Shown: positions 1-7,848 of the stretch, piece by piece
Position numbering within the stretch: the stretch's first letter is position 1
Layout of the letters: every line of letters begins with the position of its first letter
The notes under the pieces: model-generated
What the model was told of the DNA's origin: nothing
The model's input: only the letters and a program-made list of their open reading frames with translations
The model's database searches: none
Assembly: GCF_000731315.1 (NCBI RefSeq)
Contig: NZ_HG938353.1
Span: 1,302,001 to 1,366,000, forward strand
Direction of reading: 5' to 3'
Length of the DNA stretch: 64,000 nucleotides
Source: Neorhizobium galegae bv. orientalis str. HAMBI 540
GTDB lineage: Bacteria; Pseudomonadota; Alphaproteobacteria; Rhizobiales; Rhizobiaceae
Made by a program: the position numbers and the translations under genes

Positions 1-3000
1 GGCGGTGACGTTGGTGCCGGCCGAGGCGCGGGCAGGGGCGGCGGTCGCCGCACCCTTGATGTCGGCCGGGCGGTCGCCGCCGGTGCCGGAGACGAGCGTC
101 GGCTTGTAACCGCGGGTCAGGCCCTTGGAGACGACATCCGCCTTGCCTTCCGAGACGCCGCGGCCAAGCGCGGTGTTGGAGAAGTCCGACGTATCGACAT
201 GCGCGAGGTCGTGGCGGCCGAGATAGGAGATCGCCAGTTCCCGGAACACGTAGTCGAGGATGGACGTGGCGTTCTTGATCGCGTCATTGCCCGTGACGAT
301 GCCCGCCGGCTCGAACTTGGTGAACGTGAAGGCATCGACATATTCCTCGAGCGGCACGCCATATTGCAGGCCGAGCGAGACGGAGATCGCGAAGTTGTTG
401 ATGAAGGCGCGCAGCGCCGAACCTTCCTTGTTCATGTCGAGGAAGATTTCGCCGAGACGGCCGTCGTCGTATTCGCCGGTGCGCAGGAAGATGGTGTGAC
501 CGCCGATCTTCGCCTTCTGGGTATAACCCTTGCGGCGGCCGGGCAGCTTTTCCTGGCTGCGGACGACCTTTTCGATGATCCGCTCGACGATCTTTTCGGT
601 GATCGTCACCGCCTGGGCGGCTGTCGGCTGAGCCAGCAGTTCCTCGACGGCGTCTTCCGCATCGTCATCGGCAATCAGCGACGAGTTGAGCGGCTGGGAG
701 AGCTTCGAACCGTCGCGATAAAGCGCGTTCGCTTTGACGCCGAGCTTCCAGGACAGCATGTAGGCCGAGCCGCAATCCTCGACGGTCGCGTCGTTCGGCA
801 TGTTGATCGTCTTGGAGATCGCGCCCGAGATGAACGGCTGTGCAGCCGCCATCATGCGGATATGGCTTTCGACCGAGAGATAACGCTTGCCGATCTTGCC
901 GCAGGGATTGGCGCAATCGAAGACGGCCAAATGTTCGTTCTTCAGGAAGGGGGCGCCTTCGAGCGTCATCGCGCCGCAGACATGGATGTTGGCGGCTTCG
1001 ATGTCTTTCTTGGAGAAGCCGATATGTTCGAGCAGGTTGAAGCTCACGTCGGCGAGTTGCTCGTCGGTGACCTTCAGCGTGCCCTTCAGGAAGTCTGCAC
1101 CAAGCGTCCACTGGTTGAAGACGAACTTGATGTCGAAGGCAGCTTTGGTGGCGCCGTTGATGGCTTCGATCTTGTCGTCGGTGAAACCCTTGGCCTTCAG
1201 CGAGCCGGGGTTGATGCCAGGCGCCTGGTTGAGATTGCCGTGGCCGACGGCATATGCCTCGATCTCGGCGATCTGGCTTTCCGAATAACCGAGCGTGCGC
1301 AGGGCTTCCGGAACGGCGCGGTTGATGATCTTCCAGTAGCCGCCGCCGGCGAGCTTCTTGAACTTGACGAGCGCGAAATCGGGCTCGATGCCGGTTGTGT
1401 CGCAATCCATCACGAGGCCGATCGTGCCGGTCGGGGCAATCACCGAGACCTGCGCGTTGCGGTAGCCGTGTTGTTCGCCGAGGACAAGCGCCTTGTCCCA
1501 GGCAGCTTTGGCATGGGCGACCAGATCCTGGTCCGGGTTTTCCGAATGGATCAGCGCCACCGGGTTGACCGACAGCTGTTCGTAGCCGGAGGTTTCGGCG
1601 TGAGCGGCGCGGCGATGGTTGCGGATGACCCTCAGCATGCTGTCGCGGTTCGGAGCGAAGTTCGGGAAGGGGCCGAGTTCGGAAGCCATTTCGGCGGACG
1701 TCGCATAGGAAATGCCCGTCATGATCGCGGTCAGCGAGCCGGCGATGGCGCGGCCTTCCGGAGAGTCGTAGGCGATGCCGGTCGACATCAGCAGGCCGCC
1801 GATATTGGCATAGCCGAGGCCGAGCGTGCGGTACTGGTAGGAAAGTTCGGCGATCTGGCGCGACGGGAACTGCGCCATCATCACCGAGATTTCGAGGACG
1901 ACGGTCCACAGGCGCGTCGCATGTTCGTAATCGGCGATGTTGATGCGGGCGGTCGTCTTGTCCTTGAACTGCAGCAGGTTCATGGAGGCGAGGTTGCAGG
2001 CCGTGTCGTCGAGGAACATGTATTCCGAGCACGGGTTCGAGCCGCGGATCGGGCCGCCGGCCGGCGAGGTGTGCCAGTCGTTCATCGTCGTGTTGAAGTG
2101 GATGCCTGGATCGGCGGACGCCCAGGCGGCGTAGGAGATCTGTTCCCAGAGATCCTTGGCCTTCAGCGTCTTCATCACCCGGCCGTCCTTGCGGGCGGTC
2201 AGGTTCCAGTCGCCATCCTGCTCGACAGCGCGCAAAAAGTCGTCCTTGAGCGAGACGGAGTTGTTGGAGTTCTGGCCGGAGACGGTGAGATAGGCTTCCG
2301 AATCCCAGTCCGTGTCATAGGTCTTGAATTCCAGGTCCTTGTAGCCCTGGCGGGCGAACTGGATGACGCGGCCGATATAGTTTTCCGGAACCTGATCCTT
2401 CTTGGCAGCCTTGATCTCGCGCTTCAGGGCAGGGTTCTTGAGTGGGTCGTAGCAATCGTCGCCGCTGCCGCCTTCGCAGTTCAGGCAGGCTTTCATGATG
2501 GCCTTCAGGTGGCGGGAGACGATCTTAGAGCCGGTGACGAGGGCCGCCACCTTCTGCTCTTCCTTGACCTTCCAGTTGATGTATTCCTCGATATCCGGAT
2601 GGTCGATGTCGACGACGACCATCTTGGCCGCACGGCGGGTGGTACCGCCCGACTTGATGGCGCCGGCAGCGCGGTCACCGATCTTGAGGAAGCTCATCAG
2701 GCCGGAGGAACGGCCGCCGCCGGACAGCTTTTCGCCTGCGCCGCGCAGCATCGAGAAGTTGGAGCCGGTGCCGGAGCCGTATTTGAACAGGCGGGCTTCG
2801 CGGACCCACAGGTCCATGATGCCGCCCTCGTTGACGAGATCGTCCTCGACCGACTGGATGAAGCAGGCATGCGGCTGCGGATGCTCATAGGCCGACTTCG
2901 ACTTGGTGAGCTTGCCGGTGAAGGGATCGACATAGAAATGGCCTTGGCCGGGGCCGTCGATGCCATAGGCCCAATGCAGGCCGGTGTTGAACCACTGGGG

Positions 3001-3459
3001 GGAATTCGGGGCGACGCGCTGGGTGGCGAGCATGTAGGCGAGCTCGTCCATGAAGGCGGCCGCGTCTTCTTCGGAGGTGAAATAGCCGCCCTTCCAGCCC
3101 CAGTAGGTCCAGGTGCCGGCAAGGCGCGAAAAGACCTGGCGCGCATCGGTTTCGGAACCGTACTGCTCTTCCTTCGGCAAAGCCTTCATCGCTTCCGTGT
3201 CAGCTACAGAGCGCCACAGGAAGGAGGGGACGTCGTTCTCCTCGACCTTTTTCAGGAACTTCGGAACGCCGGCCTTGCGGAAATACTTCTGCGCCAGAAC
3301 GTCCGTCGCAACCTGGGAGAACTGCGCCGGCACGTCGATATCGGCAAGCCGGAAGACGATCGAGCCGTCCGGATTGCGGATCTCGCTGATCCCCTTGCGG
3401 AATTCGATTTCCCCGTAAGCACCTGTCTCCGGCTTGGTGAAACGACGTTCGATGCGCAT
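1..3459 (-). CDS. nrdJ: Vitamin B12-dependent (class II) ribonucleotide reductase, 3' end outside window
   Basis: Adenosylcobalamin-dependent reduction of ribonucleotides to deoxyribonucleotides, in the cytosol. The minus-strand frame opens at an ATG at 3459 ([16 protein letters not shown]) and stays open for 1153 codons to the window edge, so the C-terminus is missing. Reductase motifs are readable: [70 protein letters not shown] and [19 protein letters not shown]. The length and N-terminus fit the long rhizobial NrdJ family. A long open frame on the opposite strand is a GC-driven shadow. NrdR-like boxes lie 124-172 bp upstream. The identification is secure. Confidence 0.96.
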   Translation of the reverse strand, partial: MRIERRFTKPETGAYGEIEFRKGISEIRNPDGSIVFRLADIDVPAQFSQVATDVLAQKYFRKAGVPKFLKKVEENDVPSFLWRSVADTEAMKALPKEEQYGSETDARQVFSRLAGTWTYWGWKGGYFTSEEDAAAFMDELAYMLATQRVAPNSPQWFNTGLHWAYGIDGPGQGHFYVDPFTGKLTKSKSAYEHPQPHACFIQSVEDDLVNEGGIMDLWVREARLFKYGSGTGSNFSMLRGAGEKLSGGGRSSGLMSFLKIGDRAAGAIKSGGTTRRAAKMVVVDIDHPDIEEYINWKVKEEQKVAALVTGSKIVSRHLKAIMKACLNCEGGSGDDCYDPLKNPALKREIKAAKKDQVPENYIGRVIQFARQGYKDLEFKTYDTDWDSEAYLTVSGQNSNNSVSLKDDFLRAVEQDGDWNLTARKDGRVMKTLKAKDLWEQISYAAWASADPGIHFNTTMNDWHTSPAGGPIRGSNPCSEYMFLDDTACNLASMNLLQFKDKTTARINIADYEHATRLWTVVLEISVMMAQFPSRQIAELSYQYRTLGLGYANIGGLLMSTGIAYDSPEGRAIAGSLTAIMTGISYATSAEMASELGPFPNFAPNRDSMLRVIRNHRRAAHAETSGYEQLSVNPVALIHSENPDQDLVAHAKAAWDKALVLGEQHGYRNAQVSVIAPTGTIGLVMDCDTTGIEPDFALVKFKKLAGGGYWKIINRAVPEALRTLGYSESQIAEIEAYAVGHGNLNQAPGINPGSLKAKGFTDDKIEAINGATKAAFDIKFVFNQWTLGADFLKGTLKVTDEQLADVSFNLLEHIGFSKKDIEAANIHVCGAMTLEGAPFLKNEHLAVFDCANPCGKIGKRYLSVESHIRMMAAAQPFISGAISKTINMPNDATVEDCGSAYMLSWKLGVKANALYRDGSKLSQPLNSSLIADDDAEDAVEELLAQPTAAQAVTITEKIVERIIEKVVRSQEKLPGRRKGYTQKAKIGGHTIFLRTGEYDDGRLGEIFLDMNKEGSALRAFINNFAISVSLGLQYGVPLEEYVDAFTFTKFEPAGIVTGNDAIKNATSILDYVFRELAISYLGRHDLAHVDTSDFSNTALGRGVSEGKADVVSKGLTRGYKPTLVSGTGGDRPADIKGAATAAPARASAGTNVTA

Positions 3460-3582
3460 TGCCTTAAATCCTCGTCCGTTGGCGCCTGATGATAAGGCGC
3501 AGATGTGCCGCTCCAGCCCACACGTTCGACGCGCGCAGCCGGTTGAATGTTCCCGATCCCAGGTGAGTCATCCGTAGATGCC

Positions 3583-3631
3583 AACCTGTATGTTGTGGTG
3601 ATAACGGCTGCAACACTACTACATATAGTAT
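3583..3631 (-). promoter_or_regulatory. Pair of NrdR-like boxes upstream of nrdJ
   Basis: Two 16-bp sites match the known NrdR consensus acaCwAtATaTwGtgt in the core: CTACTACATATAGTAT at 3616-3631 and AACCTGTATGTTGTGG at 3583-3598. They are 33 bp apart centre to centre, close to the roughly three helical turns typical of NrdR pairs. NrdR represses ribonucleotide reductase genes. The assignment rests on motif and position only. Confidence 0.5.
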
Positions 3632-3858
3632 TAACAGAATCTTTCCGCCAGTCCCAGCCGTTGTTTCGGAGCGGAAAATCGAGCAGGCACGGAGACCCTG
3701 ATAGCAGCCCGCCCCTCATAGCCGGACTGCGTGATCTTTTCCCGTCAAACTCGAAGAAGAACCGGCCTCGTAATTCCGGTCCAGTCGCCGCCGCAACGTA
3801 AGGGGCACTGTCGAACGAGCCGAGAGATTCGTCAAGGCGTAGATTGCAACGCTTTTAT

Positions 3859-3893
3859 AACCACAAGATATTGTGGTTCTTGGCTGTGGATAA
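3859..3893. promoter_or_regulatory. NrdR-like palindrome and adjacent DnaA box
   Basis: AACCACAAGATATTGTGGTT (3859-3878) is a near-perfect palindrome whose inner 16 bp match the NrdR consensus well. Nine bases beyond the 16-mer lies TGTGGATAA (3885-3893), the exact complement of the DnaA box TTATCCACA. Both are about 400 bp upstream of nrdJ in a 689-bp non-coding stretch (3460-4148). Otherwise that stretch shows only the other NrdR-like pair and the gpt 3' hairpin. Confidence 0.4.
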
Positions 3894-4078
3894 CGGGGAT
3901 GAAGAAATAGCCGAGGATTCTCAGGCAGTTGCGGGGATGGCCTGAAACTTTTGTTGCGAGGCCGAGAAATATTTCGTGAGCGGCTGCCGGCGCCAGAAGC
4001 CCGGTTCAGCGCGGTTTTGAAGGCTCGGCCGTACCATATTGAGACATATCAAGAATCTGCACCCACTAGTAATAGACA

Positions 4079-4108
4079 AGCCCGCGCGGATTTTTAACCG
4101 GGCGGGCT
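4079..4108 (-). terminator. Hairpin downstream of gpt
   Basis: AGCCCGCGCGG pairs with CCGGGCGGGCT around a seven-base A/T-rich loop (10 of 11 pairs). It begins about 40 bases after the gpt stop codon. There is no clean U-tract in the gpt direction, so termination is only moderately supported. Confidence 0.45.
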
Positions 4109-4148
4109 GGTGACAAGGGCCGAGATTTTTGAAAAGGGCTGGAAGGAA

Positions 4149-4646
4149 TCAGCCTTTGGCGCCCTTGGCGATCGGCTCCTGATAGGTGAAGCCCATGTCC
4201 CAGGGGAAATAGATCCAGGTGTCCTGGCTGACTTCGGTGACGAAAGTGTCGATAGTCGGCACACCGGAGGGTTTTGCATAGACGCAGGCGAAATGGGCCT
4301 TCGGCAGCATGGCGCGCACTTCCGACGCTGTCTTGCCGGTATCGGTCAGGTCGTCGATGACCAGCACGCCGGCGCCTTCGTCGACCGTGAGTTCAGGCGT
4401 GATCCCCTTCAGGAGGTTCATTTCGCCCTGGTTGACGTAGTCGTGGTAGGAGGCGATGCAGACCGTCTCGATCAGGCGGATATTGAGTTCGCGCGAGATG
4501 ATCGCCGCCGGCACCAGGCCGCCGCGGGTGATGCAGACGATGGCACGGAATTCCCGGCCAAGGCCGGCGAGCCGCCAGGCAAGTGCCCGGGCATCACGGT
4601 GGAACTGGTCCCAGGAAACGGGGAAGGCTTTTTCGGGAAGAGACAT
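4149..4646 (-). CDS. gpt: Xanthine-guanine phosphoribosyltransferase
   Basis: Transfers phosphoribosyl from PRPP to xanthine or guanine in purine salvage. The 165-residue product starts [19 protein letters not shown]. It holds the PRPP-binding loop [14 protein letters not shown] and an upstream [16 protein letters not shown] segment typical of Gpt. It is slightly longer than the roughly 152-residue E. coli enzyme, as is usual in rhizobia. An upstream in-frame ATG would add 18 residues that do not look conserved, so 4646 was chosen. It lies between nrdJ and the universal stress protein, all on the minus strand. Confidence 0.9.
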   Translation of the reverse strand: MSLPEKAFPVSWDQFHRDARALAWRLAGLGREFRAIVCITRGGLVPAAIISRELNIRLIETVCIASYHDYVNQGEMNLLKGITPELTVDEGAGVLVIDDLTDTGKTASEVRAMLPKAHFACVYAKPSGVPTIDTFVTEVSQDTWIYFPWDMGFTYQEPIAKGAKG

Positions 4647-4724
4647 AGGGCTGGCCACCATTTGCGAAAGCATATTGTTGGCTCTCGCTAATAGCGGCAA
4701 TTCCCCGGTCGACGCAAGGATTTG

Positions 4725-5564
4725 TCAGCGGGAAAGCAAAGTCAGCGCCGTCATCGAATCGAGCAGGTTGCGGGTGACGCCGCCAAACAGCATTTCCCAC
4801 CAGCGCGAATGGCCGTAGCCGCCCATCACCAGAAGATCGACGCTGCCCTCGGAGAGGTGGTTCTCGATCGCCGCTGCGGCGGAGATGCCGCTTTTTCCCT
4901 GTGTTGACAGCGTCACGTTGACACCGTGCCGGGCAAGGGTGGCAGCGATCTCGGCGCCCGCCATTTCCGGCGTCTGGCCGCCACGGTCGCTCGGATCGAC
5001 GCAGAACACCTCGACGCTTTCGGCAGCTTTAAGGAACGGCATCGAATCGAAGGTCGCCCGCGCCGCCTCCCGAGAACCGTTCCAGGCGACCAGCACCCGT
5101 TTGATCGGCTGCGGCACCTTCATCGTGTAAGGGATGAGCAGCATCGGCCGGCCGCTGTCGAAGAGGAATGTTTCGATATCGGCGCGATGATCCGCATGGG
5201 CCGGATCGCTCTGGCTCGCGACGATCAGGTCGACAGCATGGGCCGTATCCATCACCGAGTGGCAGCCGTAACCGGCCGACGACATGAAGCTGCGCCATTC
5301 GATGGAAAGACCATCGCGAGACGCCTGGTCCTTGAAAATCCGCTCGACCTCGGCGGTTTCCTTCTGCGCGGCGTCCTGGAGGATCTGCACGGCGGATGGG
5401 TCGGGAATTTCCATCGGCGCGATCAGCGGCACGGCTGCGAGCGTTTCGGCATGCACGCCGATCAGGTGGGCGGAAAACCGTTCGGCGAGCGCTATCGCGA
5501 AATCGGTGATCTGCCTGGCGTTTTGAGGGGTGTCGAGAACGGCGAGAATGGTCTTGTAGGCCAT
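4725..5564 (-). CDS. Tandem universal stress protein (UspA family)
   Basis: A 279-residue protein with two Usp folds. The first begins MAYKTILAVLDTPQNARQ. The second begins IKRVLVAWNGSREAARA and ends with VMGGYGHSRWWEMLFGGVTR, which contains the ATP-binding G-x2-G-x9-G pattern. Such double Usp proteins are often induced by low oxygen or stress. The ATG follows a GAGGAG ribosome-binding site. An FNR/FixK-like palindrome 71 bp upstream and a strong leader hairpin suggest oxygen or post-transcriptional control. The exact physiological role is unknown. Confidence 0.88.
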   Translation of the reverse strand: MAYKTILAVLDTPQNARQITDFAIALAERFSAHLIGVHAETLAAVPLIAPMEIPDPSAVQILQDAAQKETAEVERIFKDQASRDGLSIEWRSFMSSAGYGCHSVMDTAHAVDLIVASQSDPAHADHRADIETFLFDSGRPMLLIPYTMKVPQPIKRVLVAWNGSREAARATFDSMPFLKAAESVEVFCVDPSDRGGQTPEMAGAEIAATLARHGVNVTLSTQGKSGISAAAAIENHLSEGSVDLLVMGGYGHSRWWEMLFGGVTRNLLDSMTALTLLSR

Positions 5565-5582
5565 GGCTGTGTCTCCTCATCA

Positions 5583-5609
5583 ACTGGTTCCACGGAATTG
5601 GGAACCAGT
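5583..5609 (-). promoter_or_regulatory. Hairpin in the usp 5' leader
   Basis: ACTGGTTCC (5583-5591) is a perfect inverted repeat with GGAACCAGT (5601-5609) around a nine-base loop. On the transcribed strand it sits directly 5' of the GAGGAG ribosome-binding site of the stress protein gene, so it could act as a stabiliser or translational switch. Confidence 0.45.
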
Positions 5610-5634
5610 GTCAGATAAATACGTGTGTCGCACC

Positions 5635-5648
5635 TTGATCCCGGTCAA
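5635..5648. promoter_or_regulatory. FNR/FixK-like box
   Basis: TTGATCCCGGTCAA differs at one base from the FNR/FixK consensus TTGAT-N4-ATCAA. It is 71 bp upstream of the stress protein ATG, which would fit activation at about -41.5 of a leader some 35 bases long. In rhizobia FixK/FnrN proteins use such sites under low oxygen. No transcription data are available. Confidence 0.5.
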
Positions 5649-5687
5649 GGAGCGTACCCCGGCAATGAGGAAACAGAGTGCAGCAGG

Positions 5688-6473
5688 TCAGGCGTCGGCT
5701 GTCGGATTGGTGGCGATCTTGGCGCGGTCGATGCCGGCGATCATCTCTGCCACGGCTTGCGCAGCCGCATCGAGAACCCGCGGATCGCGGGCGCGCACCA
5801 CGATCTCGGTTGAGAACCGCTGCCCGTCATACTTCGGATAGGAGCCGATGCTGGTCTCCGGATGCGCCTTCTGCACGGCCGACAGCAGCGTGCCGATATC
5901 GCCTTCGCCATAGGGGCAGGGGAGCGCCCGCGACAGCATTTTTGTGCCCGAGCGCAGCATCGGCAACACGTTGTCGACCATCGCCTGGAAGACCTGTGGC
6001 ACGCCGGCCATCACGTAGACATTGCCGATGATAAAGCCCGGCGCGGTCGAGACCGGGTTGGGAATATGCCTGGAGCCCTCGGGCATGCGGGCCATGCGCT
6101 GGCGCGCCTCGGTGAATTCCATCTCCCGGCGCTTGTACATGTCGGCAAGCAGCCTCATCGCTTCGGGATCGTGGATGCAGGGCACGCCAAAGGCTTTGGA
6201 GATTGCGTCGGCGGTGATGTCGTCATGGGTAGGCCCGATGCCGCCCGAGGTGAAGACGTAGTCGTAACGGCCGCGCAGCGCGTTCAGCGCCTCGACGATC
6301 GCATCCTCCTCGTCGGCGACGATCCGCACTTCCTTGAGGTCGATGCCGGAAAGCGTCAGCAGATCGGCGAGATGACCGATATTCTTGTCCTTGGTCCGGC
6401 CGGACAAAAGTTCGTCGCCGATCGCGAGCATGGCGGCGGTGACGATCAAGGATGGTTGCGGCGCTTCAGGCAT
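5688..6473 (-). CDS. CinA-like molybdopterin-binding (MoCF) domain protein
   Basis: A 261-residue protein of the competence/damage-inducible CinA N-terminal family. It opens with AAMLAIGDELLSGRTKDKN and has TSGGIGPTHDDITADAI, the conserved MoCF_biosynth nucleotide-binding signature. The C-terminal nicotinamide-nucleotide amidase domain of full CinA is absent, as in many alphaproteobacterial homologues. Its substrate cannot be told from sequence. It is divergent from wrbA across 248 bp in which I see no clear feature. Confidence 0.85.
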   Translation of the reverse strand: MPEAPQPSLIVTAAMLAIGDELLSGRTKDKNIGHLADLLTLSGIDLKEVRIVADEEDAIVEALNALRGRYDYVFTSGGIGPTHDDITADAISKAFGVPCIHDPEAMRLLADMYKRREMEFTEARQRMARMPEGSRHIPNPVSTAPGFIIGNVYVMAGVPQVFQAMVDNVLPMLRSGTKMLSRALPCPYGEGDIGTLLSAVQKAHPETSIGSYPKYDGQRFSTEIVVRARDPRVLDAAAQAVAEMIAGIDRAKIATNPTADA

Positions 6474-6721
6474 CGGTATTCCTCCGTAAATGCCACACTC
6501 CTAAGCCCAATTTTTTGAAGGCAGAAGCGATTTTGTCGTGATGAACGCTGAAATGGTCTCCGTTGTGAATTTATGATCGTAAAGCGAAATATCGTATCCA
6601 GATGTTGAACAGTGCGTAGACCCGACGGGGGCTGTCGCTCACGGGCGAACCCGTTACATGTGAACCCGGTTCTGGCCGCAGACGGCCTTGTTCACACACC
6701 AGACATCGAATGGAGAAGATC

Positions 6722-7321
6722 ATGGCGAAGGTTCTCGTGCTTTATTATTCCGCTTACGGCCACATCGAAAAGATGGCCTATGCCGTTGCGGAAGGCGCAA
6801 AGTCGGCAGGCGCCGACGTGACGGTCAAGCGCGTTCCGGAACTGGTTCCGGACGAGCTCGCCAAGGCTTCCTATTACAAGATGGACCAGCAGGCTCCGAT
6901 CGCAACCGTTGACGAACTCACCGAATACGATGCGATCATCGTCGGCGCCGGCACCCGTTTCGGCACGGTCGCTTCGCAGATGCGCAATTTCTGGGACCAG
7001 ACAGGCGGCCTCTGGGCACAGGGCAAGCTGGTCGGAAAGATCGGCTCGATGTTCACTTCGTCTGCCACCCAGCACGGCGGCCAGGAATCCACCATCCTCG
7101 GCTTCATCCCCACCTTCCTGCACCAAGGTATGGCCGTCGTCGGCCTGCCCTACGCCTTTGCCGGCCAGATGGGCACCGAAGAAGTCAAGGGCGGCTCCCC
7201 CTACGGCGCCAGCACGATCACCAATGGCGACGGCTCGCGCCAGCCTTCGGAAATCGAACTCGAAGGCGCCAAGTACCAGGGCGCCCACGTCGCCAAGCTG
7301 GCCGCCAAGCTCGCCGGCTGA
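6722..7321 (+). CDS. wrbA: NAD(P)H:quinone oxidoreductase WrbA
   Basis: FMN-dependent flavodoxin-fold quinone reductase that gives two-electron reduction of quinones. The 199 residues match the usual WrbA length. It has the N-terminal FMN loop [34 protein letters not shown] and a C-terminal [18 protein letters not shown] segment. An in-frame ATG four codons upstream overlaps the GGAGAAG ribosome-binding site, so 6722 is the start. A strong terminator follows, and the next gene is the tRNA-Leu interrupted by the prophage. Confidence 0.95.
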   Translation: MAKVLVLYYSAYGHIEKMAYAVAEGAKSAGADVTVKRVPELVPDELAKASYYKMDQQAPIATVDELTEYDAIIVGAGTRFGTVASQMRNFWDQTGGLWAQGKLVGKIGSMFTSSATQHGGQESTILGFIPTFLHQGMAVVGLPYAFAGQMGTEEVKGGSPYGASTITNGDGSRQPSEIELEGAKYQGAHVAKLAAKLAG

Positions 7322-7341
7322 TCGAATTGCGGTAATTTCCG

Positions 7342-7374
7342 AAAGGGCGCGGCGAGAGATCTCCGCGCCCTTTT
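7342..7374 (+). terminator. Rho-independent terminator of wrbA
   Basis: AAGGGCGCGG pairs with CCGCGCCCTT, followed by a TTTT run. It begins about 20 bases after the wrbA stop codon. Confidence 0.8.
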
Positions 7375-7479
7375 CGCATCCCGCCCATCCGGCCGTCTCG
7401 CTTTTTTCGTGACCGCGAACCGCTTCCGCAATTTCGGTGCTTGACGGCGTCGCGCAAGTTCAAGAAACAGGACGCCCAT

Positions 7480-7518
7480 GCGGACGTGGCGAAACTGGTA
7501 GACGCAAGAGACTTAAAA
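7480..7518 (+). pseudogene. 5' half of host tRNA-Leu(UAA), cut by prophage
   Basis: Begins GCGGACG (acceptor 5' strand), then the D-arm (GCGAAACTGGTAGACGC) and the anticodon arm AGAGA-CTTAAAA. The gene then stops matching a tRNA. The missing 3' half (TCTCT anticodon stem, variable arm, T-arm GCGGGTTCGATCCCCGC, CGTCCGC acceptor strand, CCA) is at 49937-49983. Joining the halves gives a complete tRNA-Leu(UAA). The phage DNA after 7518 supplies no T-arm or matching acceptor strand, so this copy cannot be functional. Confidence 0.93.
7506..7518 (+). repeat. attL core
   Basis: AAGAGACTTAAAA is identical to 49924-49936. It covers the 5' strand of the anticodon stem and the whole anticodon loop of tRNA-Leu(UAA). 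The flanking bases differ on both sides, so the direct repeat is exactly 13 bp. Confidence 0.9.
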
Positions 7519-7562
7519 GATCATCTCCGGCATAGTCTAAGGTGGATAGATCAAGACTAACG

Positions 7563-7595
7563 GGGCGCAGGACTTCCCGGTTTTGCGCCCTTTTT
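7563..7595 (+). terminator. Terminator just inside attL
   Basis: GGGCGCA pairs with TGCGCCC and is followed by TTTTT (7591-7595). It would block read-through from the wrbA/tRNA-Leu promoters into the phage RNA polymerase gene. Confidence 0.75.
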
Positions 7596-7606
7596 GCGCG
7601 CCCTAA

Positions 7607-7624
7607 CTATCCACTAGTGCATAA
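7607..7624 (+). promoter_or_regulatory. Candidate phage operator, upstream of RNAP
   Basis: CTATCCACTAGTGCATAA fits the recurring pattern CTATCC-N6-GSATAR found at 10445, 26562, 44998, 45577, 46548 and 47981. It lies between the attL terminator and the RNAP promoters. It may be a repressor site controlling lysogeny. Confidence 0.45.
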
Positions 7625-7738
7625 CTGGTCACCTATACATAGTGCTGCTTCCGGCGTGTGGCAGGACTTGTGGCAGGGATGACCGCCCAAGGGGGGAGTT
7701 ACCCCTCACTATTGAGGAAGTGGCAGCAGCCACCTCCC

Positions 7739-7757
7739 GATTACAGCCCACCATAGG
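7739..7757 (+). promoter_or_regulatory. Phage RNAP promoter, copy 1
   Basis: GATTACAGCCCACCATAGG aligns without gaps to the T7 promoter from -17 to +2 (11 of the 17 upstream bases identical, including the CAC and ATA cores). Identical copies are at 21808 and 42697. It sits upstream of the RNAP gene, so the polymerase may amplify its own expression. Confidence 0.8.
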
Positions 7758-7764
7758 CTTCTCA

Positions 7765-7783
7765 CAAATCAACCCACCATAGG
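7765..7783 (+). promoter_or_regulatory. Phage RNAP promoter-like site, copy 2
   Basis: The AACCCACCATAGG core (7771-7783) is identical to the second promoter subclass, but the upstream part (CAAATC) is diverged. It lies 66 bp before the RNAP start. It is probably a weak promoter. Confidence 0.55.
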
Positions 7784-7848
7784 CCCAGGTTTCCGGTTCA
7801 CTTACTTAGGTGTTCCGGGACCGGGCCTTTCTTTTTGGAAGGCTCTCC

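Noticed and set aside
199..3489. Open frame of 1096 codons on the + strand
   Set aside because: It lies opposite nrdJ; its translation has no domain and is full of Asp, Arg and Gly as expected of a GC-rich shadow. The minus frame gives clear reductase motifs.
3660..3710. GGAGACC sequence suggesting a B12 box of a cobalamin riboswitch before nrdJ
   Set aside because: It is on the strand opposite to nrdJ and the other riboswitch elements are absent.
7784..7840. Possible terminator (CCGG-rich hairpin and CTTTCTTTTT) before the RNAP gene
   Set aside because: The pairing is interrupted by several mismatches; it was not strong enough to list.
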